A DNA stretch of 64,000 nucleotides from Lysobacter changpingensis (GTDB lineage Bacteria > Pseudomonadota > Gammaproteobacteria > Xanthomonadales > Xanthomonadaceae): NCBI RefSeq assembly GCF_017308985.1, contig NZ_JADWPE010000001.1, positions 336,561 through 400,560 of the forward strand, read 5' to 3'. The notes under the pieces were generated by a model. It had not been told where the DNA came from and made no database searches. It saw only the letters and a program-made list of their open reading frames with translations. The translations under genes were made by a program, and so were the position numbers. Position 1 is the stretch's first letter. Every line of letters begins with the position of its first letter. This document shows, piece by piece, positions 17,314-27,034 of the stretch.

Positions 17314-19542
17314 TCAACGCGACAGAGCCGGCTGCGCGTCATACCACTCGCGCGCCTTGATCAGGTGGAAGTCGCGTTGCCCGTTGTCCACCGCCACCGC
17401 GCAGCTGAGGACACCCCACTTCGCGTACAGGCTGCCATCGCGCCGCTTGCCATGCAGGCGCAACCGCGCCATCACGTCGTAGCGCTGGTTGCTCGCGTGC
17501 ACGTCGTTGAGCAGCAGCGTCTGCCCGGCCAGCCGCACGTTGGCGTTGGCCTGCGCCTGGCCGGAGTCGATGAGCTTGAACATCCATTTCGGGTAGTCCT
17601 TCTTGCGCGAGAACAGCGCAAGCAGGAAGCCGACGTCCTTCATCGCGATCCGCGCACGACCGTCGATGCTCACCGGGCGGTCCCAGTCCATGCGCGCGCG
17701 TTGCAGGTCGATGCGCGTCCACCAGCCGGTGCGCGATTCGCCACCGGGTTCGGCGAAGCTGACGTTCTGCAGCGCCATGCGCGTGCCGTCGATGTTGAAC
17801 GTGTGGCGTTTCAGGTCGGCGCGATGGAGCTTCGTGTCGATGTCCACGTCGGTGCGCAGCGCGATGCCCGCCAGATGCATGCGGGCCGCGCGCGCATCGA
17901 CGCCGAGCGTGCCCTGTCCGATCGCACCCGCACCATCGAGCGTCAGGTCGCCCGACAGCGTGCCGGCGCCGCCGTCGAAACGCAGGTGTTCGTTGGGCAG
18001 GTAGCGGTTGTACGCCCGCAGGTCCGGCACCTGCGCATCGGCGAAGGTGAGGCGCGCGCGCATCGCTTGGCCGACGTGCTTCATCGCGCCGGGCTGGCGC
18101 AGCGCCTGGCGTTCGACGCCCGACAACGTTTCAAGCTTCATGCGCAGGCCCTGCCCCTGCACGAACGGCTTCGTCGGCGCATCGTCGGCAGCGATGTCGA
18201 AACGCTCCATCGTCAGGTCCAGTTTCGGCAGCAGTTCGTCGTTCGGGCCCGTGTCCAGCCGCCCTTCGGCGCGCGCACGTCCGGCGATGCGATTGCCCAT
18301 CACGTGCGCGACCGCCTGCACGTCCGGCACGCCGACGCGACTGCCACCGGCGATGCGTCCATCGACCACGCGCACGTCGGCATCGACCACGCCCGCGCCG
18401 TCCAGCGACAGCCACGGCGCGTCGTAGAAGTTGCCGAGCCAGCGCAGCGAACCGAAATGCCAGCGCCCCACCACGTGCCCCGAAGTACGCGGCAACAGGC
18501 TGCGCGGGTCCTTCAGCGGCACCTGCGTGCCGCGCACGACCACGTCGGCATCGAGCGAAAGCCGCCCTTGCGCCTGCGCTGGCGCACGCGCGACCAGATG
18601 CATGTCGCGATCCACGTCGAGTGCGACATCGAGCGCATCGGCGAACTGCACGCCATGCGCGTCCCGGCCGCGCACCGGCGTATGCCAGCGCAGGCGGCTG
18701 CCGGGCGTCAGCGATCCGCGCGCGAAACCCACCTCCATCCGCGCATGGCCGTCGCCGGCCAGATTGGACAGCGCGATGCGCCCTTGCGGGTCGACGTTCA
18801 CGCCCAGCGTCGGCGCCTTTCCCTCGAGTTTCAGCTTCGCATCGGTCAGCAGCAGCTTGGCGATGCCGCGCGCCTGGTCGCGCGTGTGGCGGGCGATGGC
18901 GAAGTCCGCATCGATGCGGCCCTCGCGCAGCATCGCCTGCTTGCCGTAGCGGAGCTGCACGTTCTCGAAGTGCGCGGTCGAGGGCATCAGTTCCAGCGCA
19001 CCGCCACGCAGCTGCTTGAAGAAACCGACATCGGCGCGGCCGACACCTTCGAGGACCAGATCGCCCAGGCGCCCGCCACGTATCGAATCGCTGTGGATGC
19101 GGTCGAACTGGAGCACCCAGCCGCCCGGGCGCGCCGGCAACGGCGGCTTGCGCGGACCGCCGATATCGACCGCGCCGGTCACGTCGAACGCGACCACCTC
19201 AGGCACGCGCACGGTCTTGCGGAACAGCGGCGCGATGGCGATACGACCCTTGGCGCGTCCGGCATCGGCCGACCATGTCGTTCGGCCGGCATGGCCTTTC
19301 ATGCGCACGTCCCACACGCTCACGCGGCCGGGCCACAGCGTGTAGCCGAGGCCCCACTGGATCTGGAACTTCTCCGGCTTGCGGTTCGCCGTCCACTCGC
19401 CCAGCGGCGTGTTGATGAAGATGTTGCCGGCCAGCAGGTAGAACGCGTACACGGCCACAAGCGCGAATACGACGCGCCGGGTCCACTGTTGCGCACGGGG
19501 CGGAACGCGCTGCCACGAACGCGTCACGAAGCTGCGATCCAT
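17314..19542 (-). CDS. AsmA-like membrane-anchored protein of unknown function
   Basis: 742-residue protein from the ATG at 19542, with GAGGGGAAGG upstream. A short basic N-terminus is followed by one membrane segment (about residues 23-44, VVFALVAVYAFYLLAGNIF) and then a long beta-rich periplasmic body rich in alternating hydrophobic strands (for example RMHLAGIALRTDVDIDTKLHRADLK, MALQNVSFAEPGG). This layout resembles AsmA/DUF748-type envelope proteins, some of which help move lipids between membranes, but I see no decisive family motif. It is alone between the REP blocks and the ybaK-like gene. Treat as hypothetical with an AsmA-like shape. Confidence 0.7.
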   Translation of the reverse strand: MDRSFVTRSWQRVPPRAQQWTRRVVFALVAVYAFYLLAGNIFINTPLGEWTANRKPEKFQIQWGLGYTLWPGRVSVWDVRMKGHAGRTTWSADAGRAKGRIAIAPLFRKTVRVPEVVAFDVTGAVDIGGPRKPPLPARPGGWVLQFDRIHSDSIRGGRLGDLVLEGVGRADVGFFKQLRGGALELMPSTAHFENVQLRYGKQAMLREGRIDADFAIARHTRDQARGIAKLLLTDAKLKLEGKAPTLGVNVDPQGRIALSNLAGDGHARMEVGFARGSLTPGSRLRWHTPVRGRDAHGVQFADALDVALDVDRDMHLVARAPAQAQGRLSLDADVVVRGTQVPLKDPRSLLPRTSGHVVGRWHFGSLRWLGNFYDAPWLSLDGAGVVDADVRVVDGRIAGGSRVGVPDVQAVAHVMGNRIAGRARAEGRLDTGPNDELLPKLDLTMERFDIAADDAPTKPFVQGQGLRMKLETLSGVERQALRQPGAMKHVGQAMRARLTFADAQVPDLRAYNRYLPNEHLRFDGGAGTLSGDLTLDGAGAIGQGTLGVDARAARMHLAGIALRTDVDIDTKLHRADLKRHTFNIDGTRMALQNVSFAEPGGESRTGWWTRIDLQRARMDWDRPVSIDGRARIAMKDVGFLLALFSRKKDYPKWMFKLIDSGQAQANANVRLAGQTLLLNDVHASNQRYDVMARLRLHGKRRDGSLYAKWGVLSCAVAVDNGQRDFHLIKAREWYDAQPALSR

Positions 19543-19652
19543 CGATGCCTTCCCCTCATGCAGGCCCTGTCCGTGTCAGCTTGACCGCGCATCGCCGCCG
19601 CCGGACCTGAGTCCGGCGGAAACCTTGCGCCGTGCATGGCCGCGTGATGCGA

Positions 19653-20129
19653 TCAGTGGCGCGTGAGGTCGACGATGCGCGGATGCACGAGACGTTCGAA
19701 GTCGTCCCAGCCCATGCGCATCAGTTCGCGATGCGAGCCTGCATTGAAGGCGATGTCGTCGTCCTCGGCGAGGCTTGCGGCGGCGTACACGTCCATCGCG
19801 TAGAGATTTCCGAACGGCGGCATCGCACCGACCTCGCATTCGGGGAAGCGGTCCTTGAAGTCGGCTTCGGTCGCCAATGCGACTTCGCGCGCGCCGCTGA
19901 CCTTGCGCAGCTGCGCGAGATCGAGCCACTCGTCGGACGGCAGCACCGCCATCGCGAGCTTGCCATCGAGTCGCACCATGACCGTCTTGATCATCTCGTG
20001 GCTGTCGATGTGGGCGCACGCCGCGGTGTCGCGCGCGGTGAAGGCGTGCGGGTGCGTCATCGTGTCGTAGCTGACGTGGTTGGACGCCAGGAATTCCTGG
20101 AGGCGCGGGGATAGGGTTTCGGACGACAT
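19653..20129 (-). CDS. YbaK/ProX-type aminoacyl-tRNA deacylase
   Basis: 158-residue protein starting at the ATG at 20129 with GGGAGCC upstream. It contains the YbaK/EbsC domain: VSYDTMTHPHAFTARDTAACAHIDSHEMIKTVMVRLDGKLAMAVLPSDEWLDL, with the conserved lysine in IKTVMV, and the GAMPPFGNLYAMDVY loop found in trans-editing deacylases. Such proteins hydrolyse mischarged tRNA, for example Cys- or Ala-tRNA(Pro); the exact substrate is not clear here. No obvious operon partner; the upstream OmpA lipoprotein gene ends at a terminator. Confidence 0.87.
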   Translation of the reverse strand: MSSETLSPRLQEFLASNHVSYDTMTHPHAFTARDTAACAHIDSHEMIKTVMVRLDGKLAMAVLPSDEWLDLAQLRKVSGAREVALATEADFKDRFPECEVGAMPPFGNLYAMDVYAAASLAEDDDIAFNAGSHRELMRMGWDDFERLVHPRIVDLTRH

Positions 20130-20200
20130 GGCACGGCTCCCTGGTCGGAGGCCGGGCGCGTCGCGACGCGGCTGCGGCGCGCGGGGCATCGGTGTCAACG

Positions 20201-20228
20201 AAAACGGGCCGCGCAAGCGCGGCCCGTT
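20201..20228 (-). terminator. Rho-independent terminator of the OmpA-lipoprotein gene
   Basis: Perfect 12-bp inverted repeat AACGGGCCGCGC/GCGCGGCCCGTT with a tiny loop, followed on the minus strand by TTTTCGTT. It begins about 30 bp after the stop of the minus-strand lipoprotein gene. Confidence 0.8.
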
Positions 20229-20258
20229 GAGTCTACGCCCGTTGTGCGGTGCGATCTT

Positions 20259-20849
20259 TCACAGCGATGCCGTGGCCTGCTGCTGCGCGTCGGTGCGCGG
20301 GCCGGCGTAATCGACCACCAGCGAGACGCGGCGATTGGCCTGGCCGGCCTCGCCGACGGCGCCTTCCTGCACCTGGCGGTTGCGGTCCTCGCCATAGCTG
20401 ACCGCGCGCACGCGGGCATCGCCGATGCCGGCGCCGACCAGGTAGTCGCGCACCGACTGCGCGCGCTGCAGGCCCAGGCGACGGTTGTGCGCCGCCGAAC
20501 CCGACGGGTCGGCGAAGCCTTCCACCGTGATCACGGCCTGAGAATGGCTTTCGCGGATCACGCGGGCGAAGTCGTCCAGCAGGGGCTTGTCCTGATCGCT
20601 CAGGGTGGCGTCGTTGGTCCCGAAATGCGCGGCGGTGTCCACGCGGGTGCGTCCGGCCAGCTGCGTCACCAGCGCGTCGTGCTTCTGCGAGAGCGTGTCG
20701 AGCTGCGACTGCAGGCGCTGGTCGGTGGCGCGCAGGTCGGCGATGGTCGCGTCGAATTCGTCGCGCTTGATGTACTGCGAGCACCCGGTCAGCGCGACGG
20801 CGCCCAGCGCCACGGCGAAACCGGCATTACGGATCGTACGAGTAACCAA
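20259..20849 (-). CDS. OmpA-family lipoprotein (Pal-like)
   Basis: 196-residue protein using a TTG start at 20849, placed correctly behind AGGAGA. The leader ends in LTGC, so the protein is a lipoprotein. A coiled-coil linker (ATIADLRATDQRLQSQLDTLSQKHDALVTQL) is followed by an OmpA C-terminal peptidoglycan-binding domain: LLDDFARVIRESHSQAVITVEGFADPSGSAAHNRRLGLQRAQSVRDYL and ending in QANRRVSLVVDY, with the usual Asp and Arg contacts to diaminopimelate. It likely tethers the outer membrane to the wall. Single gene with its own terminator. Confidence 0.9.
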   Translation of the reverse strand: MVTRTIRNAGFAVALGAVALTGCSQYIKRDEFDATIADLRATDQRLQSQLDTLSQKHDALVTQLAGRTRVDTAAHFGTNDATLSDQDKPLLDDFARVIRESHSQAVITVEGFADPSGSAAHNRRLGLQRAQSVRDYLVGAGIGDARVRAVSYGEDRNRQVQEGAVGEAGQANRRVSLVVDYAGPRTDAQQQATASL

Positions 20850-21274
20850 TGGAATCTCCTTTCAATGAACGTGCGCGGCGTCGCGCACGCAATGCCTGCG
20901 TGACCGGGGGAAGTCGAGCGCGGGCGCGTTTGGAACGTTTGTGGTGTTGTTCTGTGCGCGGGCGCGCGGGGTGTTGCGACGTGTCGTTGTTGAGGTGCGG
21001 TAATCAATGACACGGCAATCGTTAACAACCCGTTTCATGAACAGGCCAAAGGACGCCGCCAATTGCGAAGCCGCGCACGGTTCAGTGATGTCAAGACGGA
21101 GTTCACGCGGTGCGTATCGGCGCGATTCATGGAATCGGCGCGGCAAGCGTGACTGGGGGATTCGCGCGTTTGCAGCCCGGGCAAGCGCAGCGCACCTGGG
21201 GCTCACTCACGCATGAACGTGCATGCACTTCCCCGGTTGCGCTTCGCTTCCCGGGCTACAAGGGCAGGCGGCGC
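20850..21274. repeat. Intergenic region with a degenerate REP pair
   Basis: 425 bp with no convincing gene. The proximal part is promoter space of the OmpA-lipoprotein gene; a degenerate forward REP (21172-21201, GCAGCCCGGGCAAGCG) and an inverted REP (21231-21259, ending CCCGGGCTAC) sit close to the stop of the downstream amidase gene. Confidence 0.6.
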
Positions 21275-22072
21275 TCAGCGCAGCTCGAACGCATCCGCGT
21301 CCAGCATCGCCGGGAAACGCTCGCGATGCGCGGCGAGGTCCGCCGCCGACAGGGTCACGGTGACGACGGTTTCGACGTCGGCGCATTCGGTCACCGGCTG
21401 GCCGACGTAATCGATCACCGCACTGTCGCCTGCGTAATGCAGGCCGTTGCCGTCGGTGCCGACGCGGTTCACCGCCGCGACGTAACACAGGTTCTCGATC
21501 GCACGCGCGCGCAGCAGCGTCTTCCACGGGTACGCGCGCGCCGACGGCCAGTTGGCGACGAAGATCATCAGGTCGAAATCGAGCTGTCCCGGCCGCTCGA
21601 CGTCGAAGCGATTGCGCGAGAACACCGGGAAGCGCAGGTCGTAGCAGACCAGCGGGCAGATGCGCCAGCCGCGCCAGTCGAGCGTGAGGCGATCGCGCCC
21701 CGCCGCATAGCGTTCGTGTTCGCGCGCGTAGCGGAACAGGTGGCGCTTGTCGTAGGTGCTGATCGCGCCGTCCGGTGTGGCGAACAGCAGGCGGTTGTAG
21801 ACGCCCTCGCCGTCGCGCAGCTGCACGCTGCCGGTCACGGCGGCGTCCAGGCGCGCGGCCTGTTCGCGGATCCATTCCACGGTGGCGCCCTGCATCGTCT
21901 CGGCGCTGCCGATGGCCTCGTTGGAGAAGCCGCTGGTGAACGTCTCCGGCAGGATCACCAGATCCGTCGCACCGCGCAGGGGCGCGATCAGGCGGCCGTA
22001 GTAATCGCGATTGCCGGCCGGATCGTGCCAGCGGGTGTCGCCTTGGACGAGGGTGACGCGGAGGTCGTTCAT
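21275..22072 (-). CDS. Nitrilase-superfamily omega-amidase (YafV/Nit2-like)
   Basis: 265-residue carbon-nitrogen hydrolase from the ATG at 22072. The catalytic triad is visible: Glu43 in LVILPETFTSGFS, Lys109 in YDKRHLFR and Cys143 in PLVCYDLRFPV. The last block, with WPSARAYPWKTLLRARAIEN, is typical of YafV/Nit2 omega-amidases, which hydrolyse 2-oxoglutaramate or 2-oxosuccinamate. Next upstream on the same strand is a YbdL-like glutamine/methionine aminotransferase, which makes exactly such amide keto acids, so the two likely act in sequence, for instance to drive methionine regeneration from its keto acid. Confidence 0.9.
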   Translation of the reverse strand: MNDLRVTLVQGDTRWHDPAGNRDYYGRLIAPLRGATDLVILPETFTSGFSNEAIGSAETMQGATVEWIREQAARLDAAVTGSVQLRDGEGVYNRLLFATPDGAISTYDKRHLFRYAREHERYAAGRDRLTLDWRGWRICPLVCYDLRFPVFSRNRFDVERPGQLDFDLMIFVANWPSARAYPWKTLLRARAIENLCYVAAVNRVGTDGNGLHYAGDSAVIDYVGQPVTECADVETVVTVTLSAADLAAHRERFPAMLDADAFELR

Positions 22073-22095
22073 GGGTTCGCCAGGAGATGGATGTT

Positions 22096-22206
22096 GTTGT
22101 TTGCCGTCATCCCCGCGAAAGCGGGGATCCGGTTTCCGGACGTATCATGCCCGTCGGAAGGCATGACGCGCCGGACGCCTGGATTCCCGCCTTCGCGCGA
22201 ATGACC
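22096..22206. repeat. GTCAT-type palindromic repeats between amidase and aminotransferase genes
   Basis: Contains GTCATCCCCGCGAAAGCGGGGATCC (hairpin CCCCGC/GCGGGG) and an opposed copy GGATTCCCGCCTTCGCGCGAATGACCG. This opposed pair fills the 145-bp gap between the two genes. Confidence 0.6.
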
Positions 22207-22216
22207 GCGCGTGCCG

Positions 22217-23365
22217 CTACAACTTCTGCAACCGTTCGATCGCCTTGTCCAGCGTCGCCTCGTTCTTCGCGAAGCACAACCGCGCCAGGCGTTGGCCCGC
22301 CGGCGGCGATTCGTAGAACGGCGACAACGGGATCGCGGCGACACCCTTCTCCACCGTCAGCCAGCGGCAGAAGTCGGCATCGTCGCGGTCGCTGACATCG
22401 GAGTAATCGACCAGCTGGAAATAGCCGCCCGGCACCGGCAGCGGCTTCAGGCGCGTGGTGAGCAGCTGCTCGCGGAAGCGGTCGCGCTTGGCTTCGTAGA
22501 ACGCGCCGAGTTGTTCGTAATGCGCGGGATCGGCTTCGATCATTTCCGCGAACGCCCACTGCGCCGGAGCGAACGTGCAGAAGGTGTTGTACTGGTGCAC
22601 CTTGCGCAGCTCGGCCGACAGCAGCGGCGGCGCGATGCAGTAACCGACCTTCCAGCCGGTGCAGTGGTACGTCTTGCCGAAGCTGGACACGACGAACGCG
22701 CGCTCGCGCAGTTCCGGATAGCGCAGCACGGATTCATGACGGCGGCCGTCGAACACGATGTGCTCGTACACCTCGTCCGACAGCAGCCACAGGTTCGTGT
22801 CGCGCAGCAGCGCGGCGAGCTGTTCGATGTCGCTTCCGGTGAACATCGCGCCGGACGGATTGTGCGGCGAGTTGATCATCAGCAGGCGCGTGTTCGGCGT
22901 GACCGCGGCGCGGATCGCCTGCCAGTCGGGCGCGAAGGTTTCCGGATCCAGCGGCACGTGCACCGCGCGTGCGCCGGCCAGGTCGATCGCCGGCTCGTAG
23001 GAGTCGTAGCAGGGATCGAGCACGATCACTTCCTCGCCCGGCCGCACCACCGCGGCAACCGCATCGAAGATCGCCTCGCTCGCGCCGGAAACGACCGTCA
23101 CTTCGGTATCCGCATCGGGGCGATGGCCGTAGCAGCGTTCGGTCTTCGCGGCGATCGCCTGGCGCAGCGCCGGAATGCCGGTCATCGGCGCGTACTGGTT
23201 CCTGCCCTCGCGCATGGCGCGGTCGAGCGCTTCGATCAGGCGCTCGGGCACGTTGAAGTCCGGGAAGCCCTGGCCGAGGTTGACCGCGTCGTGCTCCATC
23301 GCGAGCTGCGACATCACGGTGAAGATGGTCGTGCCGACCTTCGGCAGTTTGGTTTGCAGGGTCAT
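22217..23365 (-). CDS. PLP-dependent aminotransferase (YbdL/methionine-glutamine transaminase-like)
   Basis: 382-residue fold-type I class I aminotransferase. Family signatures: GQGFPDFNVPERLIEAL, NQYAPMTGIPALRQAIA, INSPHNPSGAMF, DEVYEHIVFDG, and the PLP-binding lysine Lys231 in SSFGKTYHCTGWKVGY. The GFPDFNVP and YHCTGWKVGY blocks match YbdL/kynurenine aminotransferase types that accept methionine, glutamine or aromatic amino acids. It sits upstream of the omega-amidase on the same strand with a palindromic spacer; the pair forms a transaminase/omega-amidase unit. Exact amino donor is inferred. Confidence 0.9.
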   Translation of the reverse strand: MTLQTKLPKVGTTIFTVMSQLAMEHDAVNLGQGFPDFNVPERLIEALDRAMREGRNQYAPMTGIPALRQAIAAKTERCYGHRPDADTEVTVVSGASEAIFDAVAAVVRPGEEVIVLDPCYDSYEPAIDLAGARAVHVPLDPETFAPDWQAIRAAVTPNTRLLMINSPHNPSGAMFTGSDIEQLAALLRDTNLWLLSDEVYEHIVFDGRRHESVLRYPELRERAFVVSSFGKTYHCTGWKVGYCIAPPLLSAELRKVHQYNTFCTFAPAQWAFAEMIEADPAHYEQLGAFYEAKRDRFREQLLTTRLKPLPVPGGYFQLVDYSDVSDRDDADFCRWLTVEKGVAAIPLSPFYESPPAGQRLARLCFAKNEATLDKAIERLQKL

Positions 23366-23502
23366 CGCGGGCGGAACTCGACGTCGGAGTGTGGGGCCGC
23401 CAAGTGTAAGGACGCGGGCCCGGCGGCGTCATGACGAACGCTCATCTGCTCCGCCGGCCGGCTGCATTGCGCCGGTCATGGTCGCCGTGGACACTTGGGC
23501 GC

Positions 23503-23973
23503 ATGCATGAGTTGCGAATCGTCGACGCCGCCGAGCTCGCCACCGCCTACGCCGCCGCGGAGTACGTGGTCGTGCTGGACGGCGATCCCCTGCCGCTGCG
23601 CGTGGGCGAGCCCGCGCGGGACCTGGAAGCGTATGTCCCGGCGTCGCGCTATTCGTTCATCACCGCGTGGAATCCGGCTTCGGAGCCGCGCTCGGACGCG
23701 GCCAACGAAGCGGCCGATGCGCTGCTGGTCGCGCAACTCGACACGCTCGGCGCCAGCCGGCACGCCGGCTGGGCGCAGGATTCCGCCGGCCGCTGGCGCG
23801 AGCCGGGCTGGCTGGTCGCGGGGCTGGACGAAAGCGCGGTGCTGCGGCTGGCGCAGGAGTTCGGCCAGGCCGGCGTGCTGGACTGGGAAGCCGGCGAGCC
23901 GGTGCGGTTGAGGATGTTGGCGCCGCGGCCGGTGGGGGATGAGGTCGCGCATACGGAGTGGATTCCGGCGTGA
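23503..23973 (+). CDS. DUF3293 family protein
   Basis: 156-residue protein from the ATG at 23503, divergent to the aminotransferase. It shows the DUF3293 pattern: a Tyr/Ala-rich start (LATAYAAAEYVV), then the block FITAWNPASEPRSDAANEAADALLVAQLDTLG and a WREPGWLVAGLDESAVLRLAQEFGQAGVLDWEAGEPVRL segment. Function is unknown. Small, soluble, no signal peptide. Next comes the ccm operon on the same strand after a degenerate REP. Confidence 0.85.
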   Translation: MHELRIVDAAELATAYAAAEYVVVLDGDPLPLRVGEPARDLEAYVPASRYSFITAWNPASEPRSDAANEAADALLVAQLDTLGASRHAGWAQDSAGRWREPGWLVAGLDESAVLRLAQEFGQAGVLDWEAGEPVRLRMLAPRPVGDEVAHTEWIPA

Positions 23974-24014
23974 GGGGTGTGGGGCCCGACAGCGCTTTCG
24001 TCCGAGCTTGATGG

Positions 24015-24044
24015 CCCCCGGTGCGCGTGGCTTGCCCGGCCTAC
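24015..24044 (-). repeat. Degenerate inverted REP
   Basis: CCCCGGTGCGCGTGGCTTGC followed by CCGGCCTAC resembles an inverted GTAG REP with several substitutions; it ends about 100 bp before ccmA. Confidence 0.45.
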
Positions 24045-24145
24045 AACCGCCCGGCTGCCGCGAGGCACCCCGTCACGGCAAGCGGCATCTTTCGCGAACC
24101 GCATAGAATGGCCGCCCCTTGCGGCGCCTGCGCCCAGCCTTCCTG

Positions 24146-24792
<647 letters not shown>

Positions 24793-24796
<4 letters not shown>

Positions 24797-25485
24797 CCGC
24801 CTCCACCTCGCCCAGCCTGGCCGGGGCCGCACGCGCCCTGTTCGTCCGCGACCTCCGGCTGCTCTGGCGCCGACGCGGCGATGCGCTGCAACCGGCGCTG
24901 TTCGCGCTGCTGGTGGTGGTCCTGTTCGCGCTCGCGCTGGGCGGCGAGAAGACCGCCCTGTCGAAGGTCGCCGCCGCCGTGCTCTGGCTGGCGGTGCTGC
25001 TGGCTGGTTTGCTGTCGCTGGACACGCTGTTCCGTGGCGACGCCGAGGACGGCTCGCTGGAGCAATGGATGCTCGCGCCGGTCCCGCTGGCGTGGTTGGT
25101 CGGGGTGCGCACGTTCATGCACTGGGCGACGACCGCGTTGCCGCTGCTGATCGCCGCGCCTTTCCTGGGCGAACTGCTGTACCTGCCGCGCGACCAGCTG
25201 GGCGTGCTGATGATGTCGCTGGCGCTCGGCACGCCGCTGCTGAGCCTCATCGGCGCGGTGGTCGCCGCCCTGACGGTCGGGATGCGGCGCTCCGGTATAC
25301 TCGTGGCCTTGCTGGCGCTGCCGTTGTACGTGCCGGTGCTGGTGTTCGGCGCGGGCAGCGTGGCTGCCTCGGCGCAGGGGCTGGATCCGATCGGGGCGCT
25401 GCTGCTGCTCGGAGCCGGACTGGCGGTGGCGCTGGTCCTGGCCCCGCTGGCCGCGGCTGCGGCGATCCGCATCGCACTGAGCTGA
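24793..25485 (+). CDS. ccmB: Heme exporter membrane protein CcmB
   Basis: 230-residue inner-membrane protein with six predicted hydrophobic segments (for example [54 protein letters not shown]). The conserved CcmB block [25 protein letters not shown] is clear. It is the membrane partner of the CcmA ATPase; start overlaps the ccmA stop by 4 bases. Confidence 0.95.
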
Positions 25486-25609
25486 CCTGCCGATCGGCAC
25501 GACGCACGGAGCTTTGAGCCAGATCAAGGCCGCCTTTCCGGCCGACGCGACAATCCGCCGCAAACCCGCCACTGCCCGGCCGTCCGGCCGGACGTGTGCA
25601 GAGAAACTG

Positions 25610-26362
25610 ATGAACCCGATCATCCGCTGGTTCCACAAACTCGGTTCGCCGCCCTACTTCGACCGCTTCGCCGCGCGCTGGGCGCCCTGGGGTTACGGGC
25701 TCGGCCTGCTGGTGATGGCGTGGGGCCTGTACGGCGCGCTGTTCCAGGTCCCGGCCGATTACCAGCAGGGCGACAGCTTCCGCATCCTCTACATCCACGT
25801 GCCCAGCGCGTGGATGAGCATGGCGGTGTTCGGCCTGATGGCGCTGTACGCGGCCATCGCACTGGTGTGGCGGATCAAGCTGTGCGAGATCCTGGCGATG
25901 GCCTGCGCGCCGATCGGCGCCGCCTTCACCCTGATCACCCTGCTCACCGGCGCCATCTGGGGCAAGCCGATGTGGGGCACGTGGTGGGACTGGGACCCGC
26001 GCCTGACGACGGAGCTGATCCTGCTGTTCCTGTACCTGGGCGTGATCGGCCTTTACAACGCGATCGACGACCGCCGCGCCGCCGCGCGTGCCGCCGGGCT
26101 GCTGGCGATCGTCGGCGTCGCGCTGCTGCCGGTGATCCGCTACTCGGTGGTGTGGTGGAACTCGCTGCACCAGGGGCAGACGATCCGCGTGTTCGGCGAA
26201 TCGAGCATGGATTCGAGCATGATGGGCCCGCTGGTCTGGATGATCGTCGGCACCAAGCTGTGGTTCATCGGTGCCCTGCTCGCGCGTGCGCGCGCCGACA
26301 ACCTGCGTCGCGAGAGCGGCAAGGCGTGGGTCGCCGATCTTGCCGGGGGGAACCGCGCATGA
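25610..26362 (+). CDS. ccmC: Heme-handling protein CcmC
   Basis: 250-residue inner-membrane protein. The ATG at 25610 follows a 124-bp gap after ccmB; an upstream in-frame extension has no recognisable sequence. The heme-binding tryptophan-rich motif is MWGTWWDWDPRLT, with flanking histidines in ILYIHVPSAW and WNSLHQGQTIR. It attaches heme covalently to CcmE. Its stop overlaps the ccmD start by 4 bases. Confidence 0.95.
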   Translation: MNPIIRWFHKLGSPPYFDRFAARWAPWGYGLGLLVMAWGLYGALFQVPADYQQGDSFRILYIHVPSAWMSMAVFGLMALYAAIALVWRIKLCEILAMACAPIGAAFTLITLLTGAIWGKPMWGTWWDWDPRLTTELILLFLYLGVIGLYNAIDDRRAAARAAGLLAIVGVALLPVIRYSVVWWNSLHQGQTIRVFGESSMDSSMMGPLVWMIVGTKLWFIGALLARARADNLRRESGKAWVADLAGGNRA

Positions 26363-26526
26363 CCTACCTCAACTACGTCATCGCCGCCTACGCCGTGTTC
26401 GTGATCGTGCTGGGCTGGGACTTCGCCAGCACGAAGCTGCAGATCCGCCGCGAGCTGCGCGGCGCCCGCCTGCGTGCCGCGCGCGAAGCCGCGCGCCCCG
26501 GCCGCGACGCCGAACTGACCCGTTAG
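26359..26526 (+). CDS. ccmD: Heme exporter protein CcmD
   Basis: 55-residue single-span membrane protein: one hydrophobic helix ([17 protein letters not shown]) followed by a basic tail ([20 protein letters not shown]), the normal CcmD shape. It helps release holo-CcmE from the CcmABC complex. ATG at 26359 overlaps the ccmC stop. Confidence 0.93.
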   Translation: MTYLNYVIAAYAVFVIVLGWDFASTKLQIRRELRGARLRAAREAARPGRDAELTR

Positions 26527-26554
26527 CCGAATTCCGTTCGAGAGTGCTTTCCGC

Positions 26555-27034
26555 ATGAATCCCGTCCGTCGCCGCCGCCTGCTCTGGGTCATCGCCCTGG
26601 TCGTGGCCGCCGGCATCGCCACCGCGCTGGTCGCGATGGCCCTGCAGCGCAACATCGCCTACCTCTACACGCCCAGCGAAGTGCTGCGCGGCGAAGCCGG
26701 CGGGCAGGCACGCTTCCGCCTGGGCGGCATGGTCGCCGCCGATTCGTTCCAGCGCGCACCCGGTTCGCTGGACGCCACCTTCCGCGTGACCGACGGCGAT
26801 GCGCAGATGCCGGTGAAATACACCGGCATCCTCCCGGACCTGTTCCGCGAGAAGCAGGCCGTCGTCGCGACCGGCCGCATGCAGGGCGAGGTGTTCGTGG
26901 CCGAGGAAATCCTCGCCAAGCACGACGAGAACTACATGCCGAAGGAAGTCGCCGACAAGATGGGCATGGCGCACAGGAAGCACGACGTCGCGGCGCCCGG
27001 CGGCGCGGCGCCCACCTCGCAGGAAGCCAAGTAA
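26555..27034 (+). CDS. ccmE: Heme chaperone CcmE
   Basis: 159-residue periplasmic heme chaperone with an N-terminal membrane anchor ([22 protein letters not shown]). The heme-attaching histidine is His123 in [13 protein letters not shown], with the ligand Tyr127. The OB-fold core [32 protein letters not shown] is typical. It ends directly before the GTG start of ccmF. Confidence 0.96.
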   Translation: MNPVRRRRLLWVIALVVAAGIATALVAMALQRNIAYLYTPSEVLRGEAGGQARFRLGGMVAADSFQRAPGSLDATFRVTDGDAQMPVKYTGILPDLFREKQAVVATGRMQGEVFVAEEILAKHDENYMPKEVADKMGMAHRKHDVAAPGGAAPTSQEAK

